A stretch of DNA of 64,000 nucleotides from Tupaia tana (Eukaryota; Chordata; Mammalia; Scandentia; Tupaiidae), in assembly GCA_026018925.1 (NCBI GenBank), contig JAKSZU010000016.1, forward strand, positions 1,302,001 through 1,366,000. Direction: 5' to 3'. The notes below the pieces were generated by a model. The model worked only from the letters and a program-made list of their open reading frames with translations. It had not been told where the DNA came from and ran no database searches. Positions within the stretch are counted from its first letter, which is position 1. Every line of letters starts with the position of its first letter. The translations under genes were made by a program, and so were the position numbers. Below, piece after piece: positions 33,255 to 46,097 of the stretch.

Positions 33255-34140
33255 CTGAGACAGACGGACAGAGATTGAGCAGTCCCAGATGCCAGCCCTC
33301 CTGCGCACCCCACCCCGGGCTCCCCCAGCCGCTCCTTGCACCCCCACACTAAAGGACGCGCCGTCTCCTACCTCGCTGGCTGCGACCTCGCGCTGGGTCC
33401 CGGGGGCACCCCTGTTTCCTATTTAGAGGCCAGAGGTAGTCCAGGGCCAACCGCACGCCCAGCGAGTGTCCTTCGTCCCCCGTGCACCCAATGTGGGCGC
33501 AGATAAGCCACCGTGGCCGTGCTGAACCAGACGGCACGGCAGGAGGCAGGCGGGGGGCCCGCACCTCCGCGACAGGGAGAGGCTGGAACGGCGTCCCCAA
33601 CGTGGTCTGGACAGAAGGGAGGCGTCTACACCAATGGCCCGGCGTCCCCTGTGAGGCGCGGTGGCTTCCCCTGGGGTTCAGTGGCCAGCACTTAGCTGGC
33701 CAGAACGCGGAAACCAGCAGGTGCTGTTTGTCTTCTGCACCTGAGGAGGTGTCTCCGGAGGTGGCGGAACGTCTCCTGCCCCGCGTCCTCACATGCCGGC
33801 ACGCTACCTCCCGTGTACACGACACCCCCGGGGCGGACCAGCACGCCTCACATGTCTAGGTCCACGCGGGGTCTTCAAGGAGTGCACGTAAAATATGTGT
33901 ACGAAAACACTATGCACGGATTTAACTTTTTTATGTTCCAACATGAACTCACACTTTAATTCCATTTCCCCCAAACTTACTTAGGTCTCCTCACCTAATC
34001 TACAGGAAATCCCAACTCGAGAACCCCGTTAACGGTTCTGGAAGGGCGAGGTGGACTCGAGCTGTGGCCTCAGATGGTAACGCCAATGGTGGTGCCCACT
34101 AAGATGGCCCTGGGCTTCCGGGACAGGAGCGAGTTCTTTT

Positions 34141-34400
34141 TATTTTTCTGAGAGGTTTTTGCTATAGGGCGCATGCGCTTGCCAGAAAGAAAGAGGGAGA
34201 CAGAGAGACAGAAAGCAAGAAATCACCCCCCAGGGAGGATGGCCACGCCGCAATCCCTTCTCCTCCAGTCTTCTCTCGGGATCTTGGGCACGCACGCACA
34301 CGCTCCTGGCGTGAGTTTTAAGCCACTGGGTCCGGGACTCGAACCGCGGTCGGCTACATGGGAGTCCAGCGACATAGCCATTACGCTAACTGCTGGTCCC
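34141..34400 (-). mobile_element. SINE-A1, young, with TSD
   Basis: Flanked by GAGCGAGTTCTTTT / GAACGAGTTCTTTT. Confidence 0.96.
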
Positions 34401-34449
34401 GGGAACGAGTTCTTTTGTAAACTATTTTGTTTCATTACTTTATTTTAAA

Positions 34450-34613
34450 TTATTTATTTAATTATATTTATTCATTTATCTACTTTAATTTGACCAGAGA
34501 GACACAGAGAGAGGGAGAAATGAGAAAGCAAGCCACCAGGTTCAGGAATCAAACCATGGTCAGCCATGTGGGAGTGTCCAGTGCCTTAACCACCACGCCA
34601 CCTGCTGAGCCCC
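34450..34613 (-). mobile_element. SINE-B
   Basis: TTTGACCAGAGAGACACAGA to CACCTGCTGAGCCCC. Confidence 0.9.
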
Positions 34614-34666
34614 TCATTATTTTATTTTAAAAATTCTTAAGTTTAAAACCAATCTGAAAATGTCAC

Positions 34667-34925
34667 AGGACCAGAGAATGGCTAAGCGTGATCAGTCGGT
34701 GACACGAAGGTCAAGGTTGCTGGATCACACGTGCCCACTACGTGGTCCGAGTCTCCAACACGGCAGCCTGAGAGACACACAGGCCATGCGTGTGTGCGGA
34801 CACGCCCAGAGACCATGTGTGTGCGTACACGCCCAGAGTGAAGGGCTGGCAGGGTCCCACCCGATGGCGTCTCACTTTCTGGTGTCTCTCTCCCTCTCCC
34901 CAGGGAGAGCATGCGCGCTGTAGCA
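34667..34925 (+). mobile_element. SINE-A2, degraded
   Basis: Ends AGAGCATGCGCGCTGTAGCA. An internal stretch (ACACGCCCAGAG) is duplicated. Confidence 0.6.
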
Positions 34926-35224
34926 AATGACAGTAACTGAGTACAAGCGCCGAGCACAGACACAGACAGACTACGGGCTGAGAGAGCTCGGCCGAAGAGG
35001 AGGGTGCCAGCCGGGAAGGCCAGGCAGGCGGAGCTCAGAGCTCAGCGCCGAGACTCGCTCCTGCAGGCCTGTGTGTGCTTACCATGCACACCGGGGGCTG
35101 CCGAGAGCGTACGCGGTCCTGATGCGCTGAACTGCGGTCAGAGCGCCTTTCCAGTCTAGTCAGTGCCCACCCGAAGGTGGGAGGCCCGCCTCTGAGACAG
35201 TCCGAGCTGTAACTGTTGGTGCGA

Positions 35225-35330
35225 TTCGTTCAGTGACTATCTCCCGGGCATCCACCGTGTACGGGGAACGGGGACTTCCTCGGCACGGGAGCTTGGGTAG
35301 CGAGGAGGTATCACGGAGCACGCAGTGAAA
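35225..35330. repeat. possible L2 3' end fragment
   Basis: ATTCGTTCAGTGACTATCTC followed by GCATCCACCGTGTACGGGGA is reminiscent of the L2 3' terminus. The match is weak and judged by eye. Confidence 0.3.
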
Positions 35331-36220
35331 ATGTGCTCAGTGCCACCCGGGCAGGGGAGGTGCTGGGACACTGTGGGCGCTGAGGCCGCTGCTGCCCAGG
35401 GAAGCCTGGGGGTGGGGTCGGAGTGGGCACCGCCAGGTGCAGAGGCCGGGGGGCTATTCGGTTCTTGGGTTGGCGTAACCAGCAAGGGACACCTAACACC
35501 AAGCTCAGGGGTCTGGCCTTGCTTTCGGGACAGAGCGACAGCCAACTTCTGCAGCGGAACGCCTGGGGGAGCTGCTGGCCGAGGCGGATGTCAGGGGCCG
35601 GCAGGAGCCACTTCCTCTAGCCGGGAGGGAGGGAGGTCCTGATAAACTCAGTGACCCAGGGAAAGGGGGGAAATGGGGACTCCAGACCTGAGAGGAGTGA
35701 GTGAGAGCCAGGACCAGGGACGGCCCGAGCAGCTCAGAGGCTGAGCCTGACCACTGGGCAAGGCCCTTGGAAACTGCCCTCGTCAGAGGCGAAGCCCTCC
35801 CAGGGGGAGGTCCCTGGCCTGACAGGTAAGTCAGGCCCCGGGTACTAGAGCGGAAGGTGCGTGACAGGTCACACCGCCAACTCCGGCAGTTTAAAACTAA
35901 CCCCAGGAAAGTTAACTGATCTCCCGAGGTCCCTCCGCGGTGATGGACAGTCACTGAGACTCAGGTCAGTCCGTCCTGAGCCCTGCCTGACCAAGCTCCC
36001 CCGCTGTCACGCAGAAAGACTTGACAATTCTGACCGTCGAACGTCTGCTCCAGACACCCGGCCCTGCCCTCCAAGGTCTCACGCCGCCTTCCCAGAGACC
36101 TCCCGCCCTGCCCACCCGCGGGGTCCTGTGCAAGGACTGCAGCTGCCGAGTTTCCCCAGCTGGTCTTCTGGCCACGCCCCCATCACTGCAGTATCTACAG
36201 AGGGCCGAACTAATGCCCTA

Positions 36221-36328
36221 CCAGGGCTGGCAGGTGGTGTGATGGACTCCCACATGGCTGACCACAGTTCGAGTCCGGACCTGGAGGCTTGCTTTTGCTC
36301 TTTCTGGCCAAATTAAAAAATAATAATT
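36221..36328 (+). mobile_element. SINE-B, deleted in the A box
   Basis: GGGCTGGCAGGTGGTGTGATGG joins straight to ACTCCCACATGG. Confidence 0.87.
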
Positions 36329-36575
36329 GGGGCCAGTAGATGGCGTAAGAGTCACGGGGCTGAACTCCCAGTTGACTGCACTTTGAGTCTCAGACCTGGT
36401 GGCTTAAAATTCACACTGGGCGCGTGTGCACGTGTGCCCAAAATCTTGAGAGGAAAAGGCAGGGGAAGGGAGTGTGGCATGGCCATACCCCCCCGGGGGG
36501 TGATTTCTTGCTTTCTGTCTCTGTTTTTCTCTCTATGGCGAGCACATGCACCCTATAGCAAAAACCTAAAAAAAA
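36329..36575 (+). mobile_element. SINE-A2
   Basis: GGGGCCAGTAGATGGCGTAA head; follows the SINE-B without a gap. Confidence 0.92.
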
Positions 36576-36667
36576 AGAAAAAGAAAAAAATAAACAGAGT
36601 TTAATATTTCTTAAAACAAACAAACAAACAAACAAAAAAACCAAAAAAAAAAAAACAACCCAAAAAC

Positions 36668-36925
36668 CGGGACCAGCAGTTAGCATAATGGCTATGTTGC
36701 TGGACTCCCATGTAGTCGACCGCAGTTCAAGTCCTGGACCCAGTGGCTTAAACTCATACAGGGCGCGTGTGCGTGCGTGCCCAAGATCCTGAGAAGAGAA
36801 TGGAGGAGAAGGGATTGTGGTGTGGCCATCCCCCCTGGGGGGTGATTTCTCACTTTCTGTCTCTCTGTCTGTCTCTGTCTGGTGAGCGCACATGCCCTAT
36901 AGCAAAAACCTCTCCCCCCAAAAAA
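36668..36925 (+). mobile_element. SINE-A1
   Basis: GGGACCAGCAGTTAGCATAA head, GAAAACCTCTCC-type tail. Confidence 0.95.
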
Positions 36926-37587
36926 CCAAACCAAAACAAACAACTCCAAAACCTAAGCCCTACCAAAGGTCGCTGTGGGGAGACAAGGTGAGACTGGGAG
37001 GGCATCAATAAGACGGGCCTGTGAGGAGTCTGCAAAAGGCCAGCGGCTACCCCCGTAGGGCGCACGGCCACTGCGCGGAAGGACCTAGGGCCATTCTCTG
37101 TGTAAGACAGCCACATCACACGGAATGCAAAATCTGTGCTCATTTCCTTCCTCGTCCATCCCCATCTGTGTCCGCAGCCCTCCCTGGCTAGCTCGCGCTG
37201 TCACTGTCACCCTCCCAGGGCTGCTCTCGCTGTCAGGTTCTGGCTATGAAGCCGAACGCCAAGGATGCAAAAGCGAGGTGTCTCCTGCGTTGCAGCCAGG
37301 GTCAGGTGTGTCCTGGCTGTACCTACGAACACCCCGAGAGTCAATTCCCTCCCCTCCTCACCAGCTGCTTATGGGCGAGGACCGTGCGCGGTTCCTCCCG
37401 TGACCCCGTTGCGACGTGCCCAGAACTCGGGCAACAGCGGTGCCCCAAGCACCAGCTGGGACACAGCCCTGCCACACACAGCCACGGGGGACCAAGAAAG
37501 ACCCGGCACGCTGTGGGAAGAGGGGGGACATGAGGAGGTAGGCTGAAACGGGAACAGACTATTGGGCTTCTTAAAAATAATTGTTCA

Positions 37588-37730
37588 TGGGGCTGGCAGG
37601 TGGCGTGGTGGTTAAGGGCGCTGGACTCCCACATGGGCGACCAGGTTTGAGTTCCGAACCTGGTGGCTTGCTTTCTCTCTCACCAAATTATAATAAATAA
37701 GCAAATAAAGTTAAATAATTCTTTAAAAAA
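37588..37730 (+). mobile_element. SINE-B
   Basis: GGGGCTGGCAGGTGGCGTGG head; tail TAAATAATTCTTTAAAAAAA. Confidence 0.93.
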
Positions 37731-37739
37731 ATTGTTCAT

Positions 37740-37897
37740 TTCATTTGATTTATTATTATTATTTCTAAAAATCAGCTATGAAGTGCATGTGCCCACCAGA
37801 GTGCGGGGGAGCGAGAAAGCAAGCGCCAGGTCTGAATGCAAGCTGTGGCCGGCCGAGGGGGAGCCCAGCGCCCTACCCACCACACCACCTGCCGGCT
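37740..37897 (-). mobile_element. SINE-B
   Basis: Ends CACCACACCACCTGCCGGC; opposite in orientation to the copy just before it. Confidence 0.8.
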
Positions 37898-38529
37898 ACT
37901 ACCGCTCGGTCTCTCCGGCACAGAGCAGGCATTCAAATCTTTGCACAAACAGCACGTAATACGATGCTGTATTACATACACGCACGACACTGAAGGCCCA
38001 GGGGAACGAGGGAAGCGCGGGCGAAGACCTGTCCCACTGAGCAGTCCACTGTGAACACAACCGCTGTCACTGTCGTTGGTGGGAGGCGCAGTGCTCCTCA
38101 CAGAACCATGCTGCTTGTGACAATGTGTCTACGGGGCTGTGGGGGAAGTAAGGACTTTCTCTCCAAAGGAGCTGCAGGACTTTCCCCAAGACCCGATACT
38201 TAGAGGCTAGCAAGAATGTGAAGCTGTAGTGTTAAATTTCTGGCGAAAGCATTTTTCAAACAAAATTGCCTGCCAATGTCCTTTTATTACTGTCCCTTAA
38301 CAGTCGGTGAGCAGGCCTGCAGACAGAGCTAACCAGGACCGATAATGACAAAATAAAGCCCAAGCCCTGCAGGGTGAAGAGAGAACGGTGAAAGACAAGC
38401 TGTCTGCGACCCATTCTCCCGACAGAGCTGTGACATTTGAAGCTCAAACTCTCGCTTTGTTAACCTGTAGCAGTTAACAGAAAGCGAACTTAGTAAGTCG
38501 ACCATACAACAGATTCATTCACTTTTCTT

Positions 38530-38791
38530 TCTTTTTTTTTTTTTTATATGGTTTTTGCCACAGGGTGCATGTGCTTGCCAGAGAGACAGGGACAGAGAAA
38601 AGGAAAGTAAGAAATCACCCCCCAGCAGGGATGGCCACACTGCAAGCCCTAGTCCTCCATTCTCCTCCTGAGGCCTTGGATATGCTCACAGACATGCCTG
38701 GAGAGAGTTTCAAGCGGCTAGATCTGGGACTCTAAAAGTGGCCGGCCATGTGGGAGTCCGGCACCTCAACCACTATGCCACCTACTGGTCC
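38530..38791 (-). mobile_element. SINE-A2
   Basis: GGTTTTTGCCACAGGGTGCA to GCCACCTACTGGTCCC. Confidence 0.92.
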
Positions 38792-39062
38792 CAACTGGCT
38801 CTTTCAAAGTGTAAAAATTATGCATCTTAAAATACTTGTCTAATACTTGGATTACTAATGTGCATAACAAGTTCATGGTCTCTTTACTAAATCGAAGCCA
38901 ACTATAATCTCTACCAGGATTTTCACATCCATGTGGGTGTGTCAGACAGCAGACCGGACAGGAGCAGCCGAGCCCCACGCGGTTAGTCTGGTTTCTGTCA
39001 GAAGCTGCATAACTCACAAACCTATGAACAAAGCAAGACATTTAGAAATAACAAGACTGTGG

Positions 39063-39316
39063 GGACCAGCAGTTAGCATAATGGCTATGTCGCCGGACTC
39101 CCATGTAGTCGACCATCACGGCTCGAGTCCCAGCCCTTGTGGCTTAAACTCACACTGGGTGCGTGTGCGTGGCGTGACCAAGATCCCGAGAGGAGAATGG
39201 AGGAGAAGGGAATGCGGCGTGACCATCCCCGCTGGGGGGTGATTTCTCGCTTTCTGTCTGTCTGTCTGTGTCTGTCTGGTGAGTGCAGGCACCCTATAGC
39301 AAAAACCTCTCCAAAA
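39063..39316 (+). mobile_element. SINE-A1 with TSD
   Basis: ACAAGACTGTG occurs before the head and after the tail. Confidence 0.96.
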
Positions 39317-40379
39317 TAAAGAAATGACAAGACTGTGTCAAGAAATAAGGATTATGATTAATAAAATCTGTGAACTTGAGGTTTAAAATAAGAGAATGAG
39401 AAGGAAAGAAAAGGTTGTTTTGCTGTTTTCTTGCCTGCCTTATTAACCTATCAGTCCATCCTGGGGCCCCAGAGCTCTACCTTAATTTGAAAACATAAAT
39501 ACATACACGGTCTTGTTCTTCACCCTCACCCTCAGAGGTAGATAAGCAGGCTGGCATGGACTTCTCCCTGCCGTCTGTCTGCTTTTCCTAGCAACGCCGT
39601 ATCTGCAGCGGGGAGGGCTGCTACCCAGTGGGGAGACCTGTCAGGGGATGGCGGGTCATTTCCTCCAGAAAGAACGGGTAGGCCTGAATCCCCTCCCACG
39701 CCCCCAACATTGAAACTCCGCCATTACATACCTATCCGGCCCCTCTCCCTTGCCTACCATTTTATCCAGTCCAAAAGCTCTGGAAGACAGGAAGTAACTC
39801 ACTCATAAACTTGGAAAGAAAACGAGAAAACATACCAAAAAATATGCATGCCCACGGGCCAGACGCTGACTCGGTGACGCAGCCTCTGTGATTCTGAGCC
39901 CACACGGGAGGGCCCGGGATCCTGCCCGGAGGCCTCGCTGTGCACGCCTGCTTGCCAGGCATGTGCCTGTGGTCCGGGCTGGCTCATTGTCCAGGTGGAT
40001 CGGCGCGTGACACGCCGGGAGGGGCTCTCCTTCCCTCTGTGTCTCATGAACCAAGAAAATGAATAAACTTAAAGAAAAAAGGGCAGGCCCAGCTAACCTG
40101 CGAGGCAGCAGTTAACAGTGAACTGAGCTCTGGTTCAGAACTTAAACTGCTGAACCACTGAAGAAGAGACACAAGAACAGTGACCAACCCCCGATGGCAA
40201 GAGGTTCTCTCCTCCCCTTAGTACTAGACAGCCCTGCGTTTGTCAAAAGGATCAATCAGGGCCAGGACACCCCTCTTCCTTCCGGCCAACCCACGGAGAA
40301 ACAGAGTTAAAGCAATGTGACAGGAAAATGGCAAGGAGGAAAAGAAACAAAAGTAACCTTAATCCTGCTGAACAAAAGA

Positions 40380-40592
40380 CCTGGCTAGTGAGCTCACTGC
40401 TACACCACTGTAGGGTCCTGGCCTGGCCCCGCCCCAGCAGATCGAAAAAACGCCAAGCAAGCATGCCCAAAATTCTGGAGGAGCGAGGCGGAGGAGGGGC
40501 TGCTGCAAGGCCATCGGTCTTGGTGGGCGACTTCTCACCTCTCCTCTCTCTCTGCCTCTGTCTCCAGCGAGCTCACACGCCCTATAGCAAAA
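40380..40592 (+). mobile_element. SINE-A2, degraded head
   Basis: CATGCCCAAAATTCTGGAGG and CACACGCCCTATAGCAAAAC. Confidence 0.65.
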
Positions 40593-40769
40593 CTAAAAAA
40601 TAAAAATTTGTACACAAGTGGAAGACATAGTTTCAAGTCTGCAAGACAAATATGTTCTGGGGTGTTTCACTCCAATGTGAGTGTATCTAAAACTACTGGA
40701 CCGCCCACCTACAAATGGCTTAATGGAAACAACACCAAACTGCACACCTGAAAATAGTCACCACGATTT

Positions 40770-41026
40770 TCTTTCAGTTTTTTGCCCTAGGGAGGGTGTA
40801 CTCCGCAGCAGTTGGGAGGGAGAGAAAGAAGGAAAGTAAGAAATCACCCCTTTCCCCTGGAAGGGGGTGGTCACACTGCAATCCCTTCTCTTCCATTCTC
40901 CTCTTGGGGTTTGGGGCATGCACACACGTGCACTTGGCGTGATTTTTTGAGCCACTGGGCCCGGGACTCGAACTGTGGTTGGCCATTTGGGAATCCAGGC
41001 CTTAACCACCATGCTACCTGCTGGCT
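40770..41026 (-). mobile_element. SINE-A2
   Basis: GTTTTTTGCCCTAGGGAGGG to GCTACCTGCTGGCTT. Confidence 0.88.
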
Positions 41027-41607
41027 TACACCAGGTCTTAAATGTGCTGTTTACTTTGAACATGCTGCTCCGCAAGGCCTGCCCCGAGCTGGCACACGGC
41101 ACACGCCTAGACTCGCAAGTGTCACCTTCCCGACAAGGGGGAGGGGCAGGAGCGATAGCTGAGGAGACACAAAGTGCACTTAAAATCCCACAACGGGAAC
41201 GGAGATCTTCCACGTGCCCTGCCGCTGGCACCTTCCGAAGAAGGAAGTCGTACCAGTTGTCCAAAGCTCCCAGCTCCGACCCAGAGCTCAAGCCTGGGCC
41301 AGGCAAATCGAGAGCGTCTAAAACCTCCACCTCCGCCCTCTTCTTCCCCTCGCCCCTCCCTCCGCGTCTGTATTTCCTTCTCGCTGTGTGTCCCGCGCCC
41401 AGTGTAAGGCCCGAACCTTGCCGAGATGCCCTGGGACGGATGGGGAAGGGGAGACGGCAGCAGGACTGCCCTGCCCGGGGAGCAGCTCCCCTCGCTGCCT
41501 GCCCCCTTCTGCCATGCAGGGGCTGCCCGGGGGCGGCCTGGAGGCTCACAACGGGAAGAGCAGAGACAGGGCCTCTGGTGCCCATCTTAGGAAGGGCGTC
41601 TGGGGCG

Positions 41608-41852
41608 TGGATGGTGCGGCAATTACGTGGTTACGCCGCTGGACTCCCACACGTCCAGCTGCAGTTCGAGTCTCGGACCCGGTGGCTTGAAATTCATGCC
41701 AGGGCCCTGTGTGAGCCCAAGACCCCAGAAGGAGAAGAATGGAGAAGTGACTGTGGCGTGGCCATTCCCCCTGAGGGCTGATTTCTCACTTTCCCTCTCT
41801 GTCAGCCCCCCAACACCCTCCCACACACCCTAAGGGAAAAACCTCTTAAAAG
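41608..41852 (+). mobile_element. SINE-A2
   Basis: GTTACGCCGCTGGACTCCCA and GGTGGCTTGAAATTCATGCC. Confidence 0.87.
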
Positions 41853-41887
41853 CGGGGGCTTACCAGCTCACTTGAAAAAGCCCTGTG

Positions 41888-42168
41888 GGGAACCAGCAGT
41901 TAGCATAATGGCTATGTCGCTGAACTCCCACGTAGTCTACCCGTGGTTCGCATCCCGGACCCGGTGGCTTAAAACTCACGCCGGGTGCGTGTGCGTGCGT
42001 GCCCAAGATCCCGAGAGGAGAATGGAGGAGAAGGGATTGCGGCATGACCATCCCCCCTGGGGGGGTGATTTCTCGCTTTCTGTCTCTATGTCTCTTTCTG
42101 TCTGTCTGGCGAGTGTACGCGCCCTATAGCGAAAACCTCTCCAAAAAAAAAAAAAAAAAAAAAAAAAA
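41888..42168 (+). mobile_element. SINE-A1, young, with TSD
   Basis: Poly(A) of about 26 nt. AAGCCCTGTGG flanks both ends. Confidence 0.97.
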
Positions 42169-43444
42169 AGCCCTGTGGGCCGGGCAGGACCGGGGCTGCC
42201 AGACTGCCGCCACCTGTGGCAGGGACAGGGCCCGCACACGCTGAACTCCCTCAGTGGGGCCTGGCCCAACACCTTTCCTCCCAAAGTTTTACCGGAATCT
42301 TCTTCTCCTTGACTCGGCCCTAACCCCTGCAGACATTTTCTATAACCGTTTGGTAAAGGAGGTGGTAAAGGTAAACCACCTCGCCCAGGAGGGCGGTGTC
42401 ACAGTCCTGCTGCACAGCCCCGGCAGTGACTCCTCGGACTTTACTTAAGGAGGGCAAAAATGCTTCGAGGAGCAAAGTTGTACAGGTTGTGTCTGCCGTA
42501 CCTGGTTGTACCAGGTGCCAGGCCAGGCTAGGAGGACCACCTGCACCGCTGTCCGGGCGAGGGTGCTGCTCAGAGCACGGAAGGGAAGCGCTCTGGGCTC
42601 CAAGTGGCCACCGACCAGGGCAGCTGACGCCGTCCCACTGGCATGAGGTAGGTCACCCCAGGGCATGCCCGTGCCCACTCAGCTGGCCACGAGTCCCCAC
42701 AGGCCAGCAGGTCTGTCTGCAGGTCCTGCAGCCGTGAAACGGGCACATGGCTGCTGTGATGCGGGGCACAGACGGCCCAGCTCGGAGTGGGGGGACAGGG
42801 TGCCCGCAGTACGGTAAGTGGGCGCCTGACGGCCTGCTTTTCCAGATGGGTAGTTACCGACTCGGCTCTGGAAGTTTGGAAAACAAAGCTCAGAAGGCAG
42901 GAGGCTCGGAGGTTCCACGGGCCCCAGGATGCACAGTGAGCCCGAGCCGGAGGGAGCTGCCCCCCCCATGCTTCCACTTGGGCGCTGGGCAGGCGAGCGG
43001 CCAGGGAGACGGCAATGCAGGGTCCCGTGGGCCACGGGCACCCTCCATCCTCAGGTGCCAGTGGGTCTCGGGTTCTCCACAGACAAGGCCCCGTCAAGCC
43101 CAGTCAGCCCCGAGGTAAAGAGGCCCAGCTCCGTCAGACTGACGTCCTCTCCGGCTGGGCCCCATCTGGGAGGCCGCCTCCAGCTCCGATGCCTGAAGTG
43201 GGAACCAGAGAGCCCAGGGGCCAACTGCGAGCTGGCTCCAGGCACCTGAGCCCCGGCTGCGCTCGCTGGCGCCCCCAGCTGGACGAGGAACCGCCAGGGT
43301 CCGGGAGCCCTGCCCAGGGAGCGAGGGAGCCACAGCTGGACATAGATGGAGCTGGTCTGCAGGACATGCGGGGAGGGAGCGAGGTGGCGAGGGAGGCAGC
43401 GACCAGCCGATGTTGCAGGGGTGGCTGTGATGGAAAGAATGACT

Positions 43445-43619
43445 GGGGGCCAGCAGGTGGCATGGTGGTTAAGGTGGCATGGTGGTTAAGGTGCTAGAAT
43501 TCCACATGGCTGACCACGGCTTGAGTCCCCGACCTGGCGGCTTGCTCCCCTCCCCCTGACAAAACTCACATGAAAAATAAATAAATAAATAAAATAATTC
43601 TTAAAAAAAAAAAAAGAAG
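43445..43619 (+). mobile_element. SINE-B with duplicated A box
   Basis: GGTGGCATGGTGGTTAA appears twice in tandem within the head. Confidence 0.95.
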
Positions 43620-43706
43620 AATGACCGGGGAGAAAAGAATTTCAGAAACAGAGTTACCAGGACTCTCCACTAACTGTTGGTTGAGAGAAGAAAGGACAAG
43701 AAAAGG

Positions 43707-43876
43707 TTTTTTTTTTTTTTTTTAGAATTATTTTATTTAACTTTTATTTATGTATTTTAATTTGACCAGAGAGGGACAGAATGAGTGAGAAAGCAAGCTG
43801 TCAGGTCCAGGACTTGAACCGCAGTCAGCCACAGTGGGAGTCCAGTGCCCTTAACCACCATGCCACCTGCTGGCCC
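43707..43876 (-). mobile_element. SINE-B
   Basis: TTTGACCAGAGAGGGACAG to GCCACCTGCTGGCCCC. Confidence 0.94.
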
Positions 43877-43903
43877 CAGGACAAGAATATATTAACTAAG
43901 AGT

Positions 43904-44196
43904 TTTTTTTTTTTAATTTTTTTTTTTTTGGAGGGGGAGAGGTTTTTTCTTATTGGGCACGTGTGCTCGCCAGAAAGACAGAGACAGACAGAGTGACAGA
44001 GAGACAGAAAGCGAGAAATCACCCCCCCAGAGGGGATGGCCATGCCGCAATCCCTTCTCCTCCATTCTCCTCTCGGGATCTTGGGCACGCACGCACACCC
44101 GCCTGGCGTGAGTTTAAGCCACCAGGTCCGGGACTTGAACTGCAGTCAACTACATGGGAGTCCAGTGACATAGCCATTATGCTAACTGCTGGTCCC
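43904..44196 (-). mobile_element. SINE-A1
   Basis: Long T-run, GGGGAGAGGTTTTTTCTTATT, ends AACTGCTGGTCCC. Confidence 0.94.
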
Positions 44197-44199
44197 AGT

Positions 44200-44361
44200 T
44201 ATTTTTTAATTTTAAGAATTATTATATTTAACCATTTATTTATTTATTTGACCAGAGAGGGACAAAGAGAGAGGGAAGGCAACCTGCCAGGTCCAGAACT
44301 AGAATCATGGTCAGCCGTGTGGGATTCCAGCACTCTTAACCACCACGCCACCTGCCAGCCC
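44200..44361 (-). mobile_element. SINE-B
   Basis: Third minus-strand SINE in a row; ends GCCACCTGCCAGCCCC. Confidence 0.92.
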
Positions 44362-44649
44362 CTGCCTAACAGGCGTTAATCCTACCCCTCCCCTAAACAA
44401 ACAAACAAAAAAACCCAGGATCTTTAATTAATAAAAAGAAATAAGACACATAAAAGGTTAGACTTGTGGGGGTGAGGCAGAGGCCACAGACAGCAAAGGT
44501 ACGGCCCTCGAAGTTTTAGGGCAAGTGGCAGGAGGGTTTCTGAAATCTGAAACTCAACCTGGAGCAGTAATCTGGAAAACTAGGGCTGACCAGGGTTTAA
44601 CAACCAGGAAAACAGTACTCACTGCATTCTCACTGAAAAGAGGATGCTC

Positions 44650-44835
44650 TGGGCCTGCAGGAAGCACGGGGTTAAGGGCTGGATCCTGCACGGCTGATGG
44701 GGCAGTTCGAGTCCTGGATCTGACGGGTGGAAAATCACACCAGGCACGTGTGCATGCGTGCCCCAAATCCTGAGGAGAATGGAGAAGTGGCGTGGCCTTT
44801 GTGGGGGGTCCTCACTTCCCCCCTACAGTGAAACT
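44650..44835 (+). mobile_element. SINE-A2, diverged
   Basis: CACCAGGCACGTGTGCATGC and a shortened palindrome region. Confidence 0.75.
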
Positions 44836-45164
44836 GAACAAGATGCTGTGACCAGGAGGAGTGAACTGTGGTGTCGGGACAGTGGGCCGGGATGGGAACG
44901 TGGGCGATGTGCCCAACCCCATCCTGGCAGACGCGGGTAACACTCTGAGGTGGGGCAGGAGTAGCTCACGGCCTGGGAGAGACGACCCCTCAGGACTAAC
45001 TGACTCTGTTGGACCCCGACTGCTCTCTGGGTAAGCAGTCTTGCTACGGGAGGAGGCGTGTGGGAGTGGCGGACGTGAAGAGGGACCAGGGAAGGTCACT
45101 TCCCCGAGTTTAAATACACAAGACATCACTCCGAGACTGAGGCTGCGGATGTCATGAAATGCTC

Positions 45165-45429
45165 GTTTTTGTCTTTTTGTGGGTGTGCTCACCAGAGAGA
45201 CAGAGGGAGAGGAGAAAGCACCCCCATGGCGATGCTGAAATCCCTTCGCCTCCATCACTCCAACCTTTTGGGATTTTGGAGACACACACACACTCACACA
45301 CATGCACACATGCACACACACATGCACACGTGCCTCTGCTCAGGTGAAGAGCTAACGGGACTAGGACTTGGACCTCGTGGTTGGCCATGTGGGATCTGGT
45401 GCCTTAACCGCCGGCCGGAGCCAGCCCCA
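45165..45429 (-). mobile_element. SINE-A2 with CA expansion
   Basis: GTGCTCACCAGAGAGACAGA, a (CACACATG)n stretch, ends GCCGGAGCCAGCCCC. Confidence 0.8.
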
Positions 45430-45699
45430 TTAAATGTCTAACCCTGCAAAGCTGCGGGACAGGGGACAGGGCTGGCCACGTGGGAGTCGCAGCAATGAGA
45501 GGAGGGGACTGAACGGGAGGGCCGTGCGGGTCGGGAGGGCACTCAGAGAGCAGACCTGGGCCAGCTGGCCAGGCCAGGTGGGAGTTTCCGGAGGCGACAG
45601 AGACAGCGCACAGACAGGAAACCAAAGTCATCCAATACTGGGCCGGCGGAGAGTCAGGACGCACTTTGCGTAAAAATACCAAGACTTCCCGCCCACCTA

Positions 45700-45770
45700 G
45701 CAGTTACTGAGCATCCAGTGGAGGGCTTTTTCCCTTTCAAGGACACTCGACGACACCCATATACAAAGAC
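45700..45770. repeat. possible L2 3' end fragment
   Basis: GTTACTGAGCATCCAGTGGA recalls the L2 motif around TGAGCACCTACTATGTG. Weak. Confidence 0.25.
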
Positions 45771-46097
45771 TGCAACCAAGTGAGGTTTTTCGGTAAGTGC
45801 TTGAAGAGTTTCCTCATCACTAAATCTTAGAGCAGTCGAGATGCCCCAAACTATAAATAAGTGGAAATCAAGCAGTCTGTTTTTGAAATCACTCCAGCTT
45901 TGTACTGGACACAGGAGTGGGTCTAAAACACCGACCACCAGCCAGGGCTTTCAGTCCTAAAGGGGGGCCCTCTCAGTCCTCCCGCCTTCCTTCATCCTAA
46001 CGCAAAGGGCGCCAGTCACGGACGCACATCTGTGTGACCTCTCAGCCTCTCAACGTGGCTACGAAAGATTCCTTTAGTCCCCAGCACTGCCATTTCC

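Noticed and set aside
40758..41781. 275- and 268-codon frames on opposite strands
   Set aside because: Both cross SINE-A copies at their ends and GC-rich unique sequence in the middle; being open on both strands suggests composition, not coding.
42254..42448. 64-codon plus-strand frame in unique sequence
   Set aside because: No homology recognised and no evidence beyond being open.
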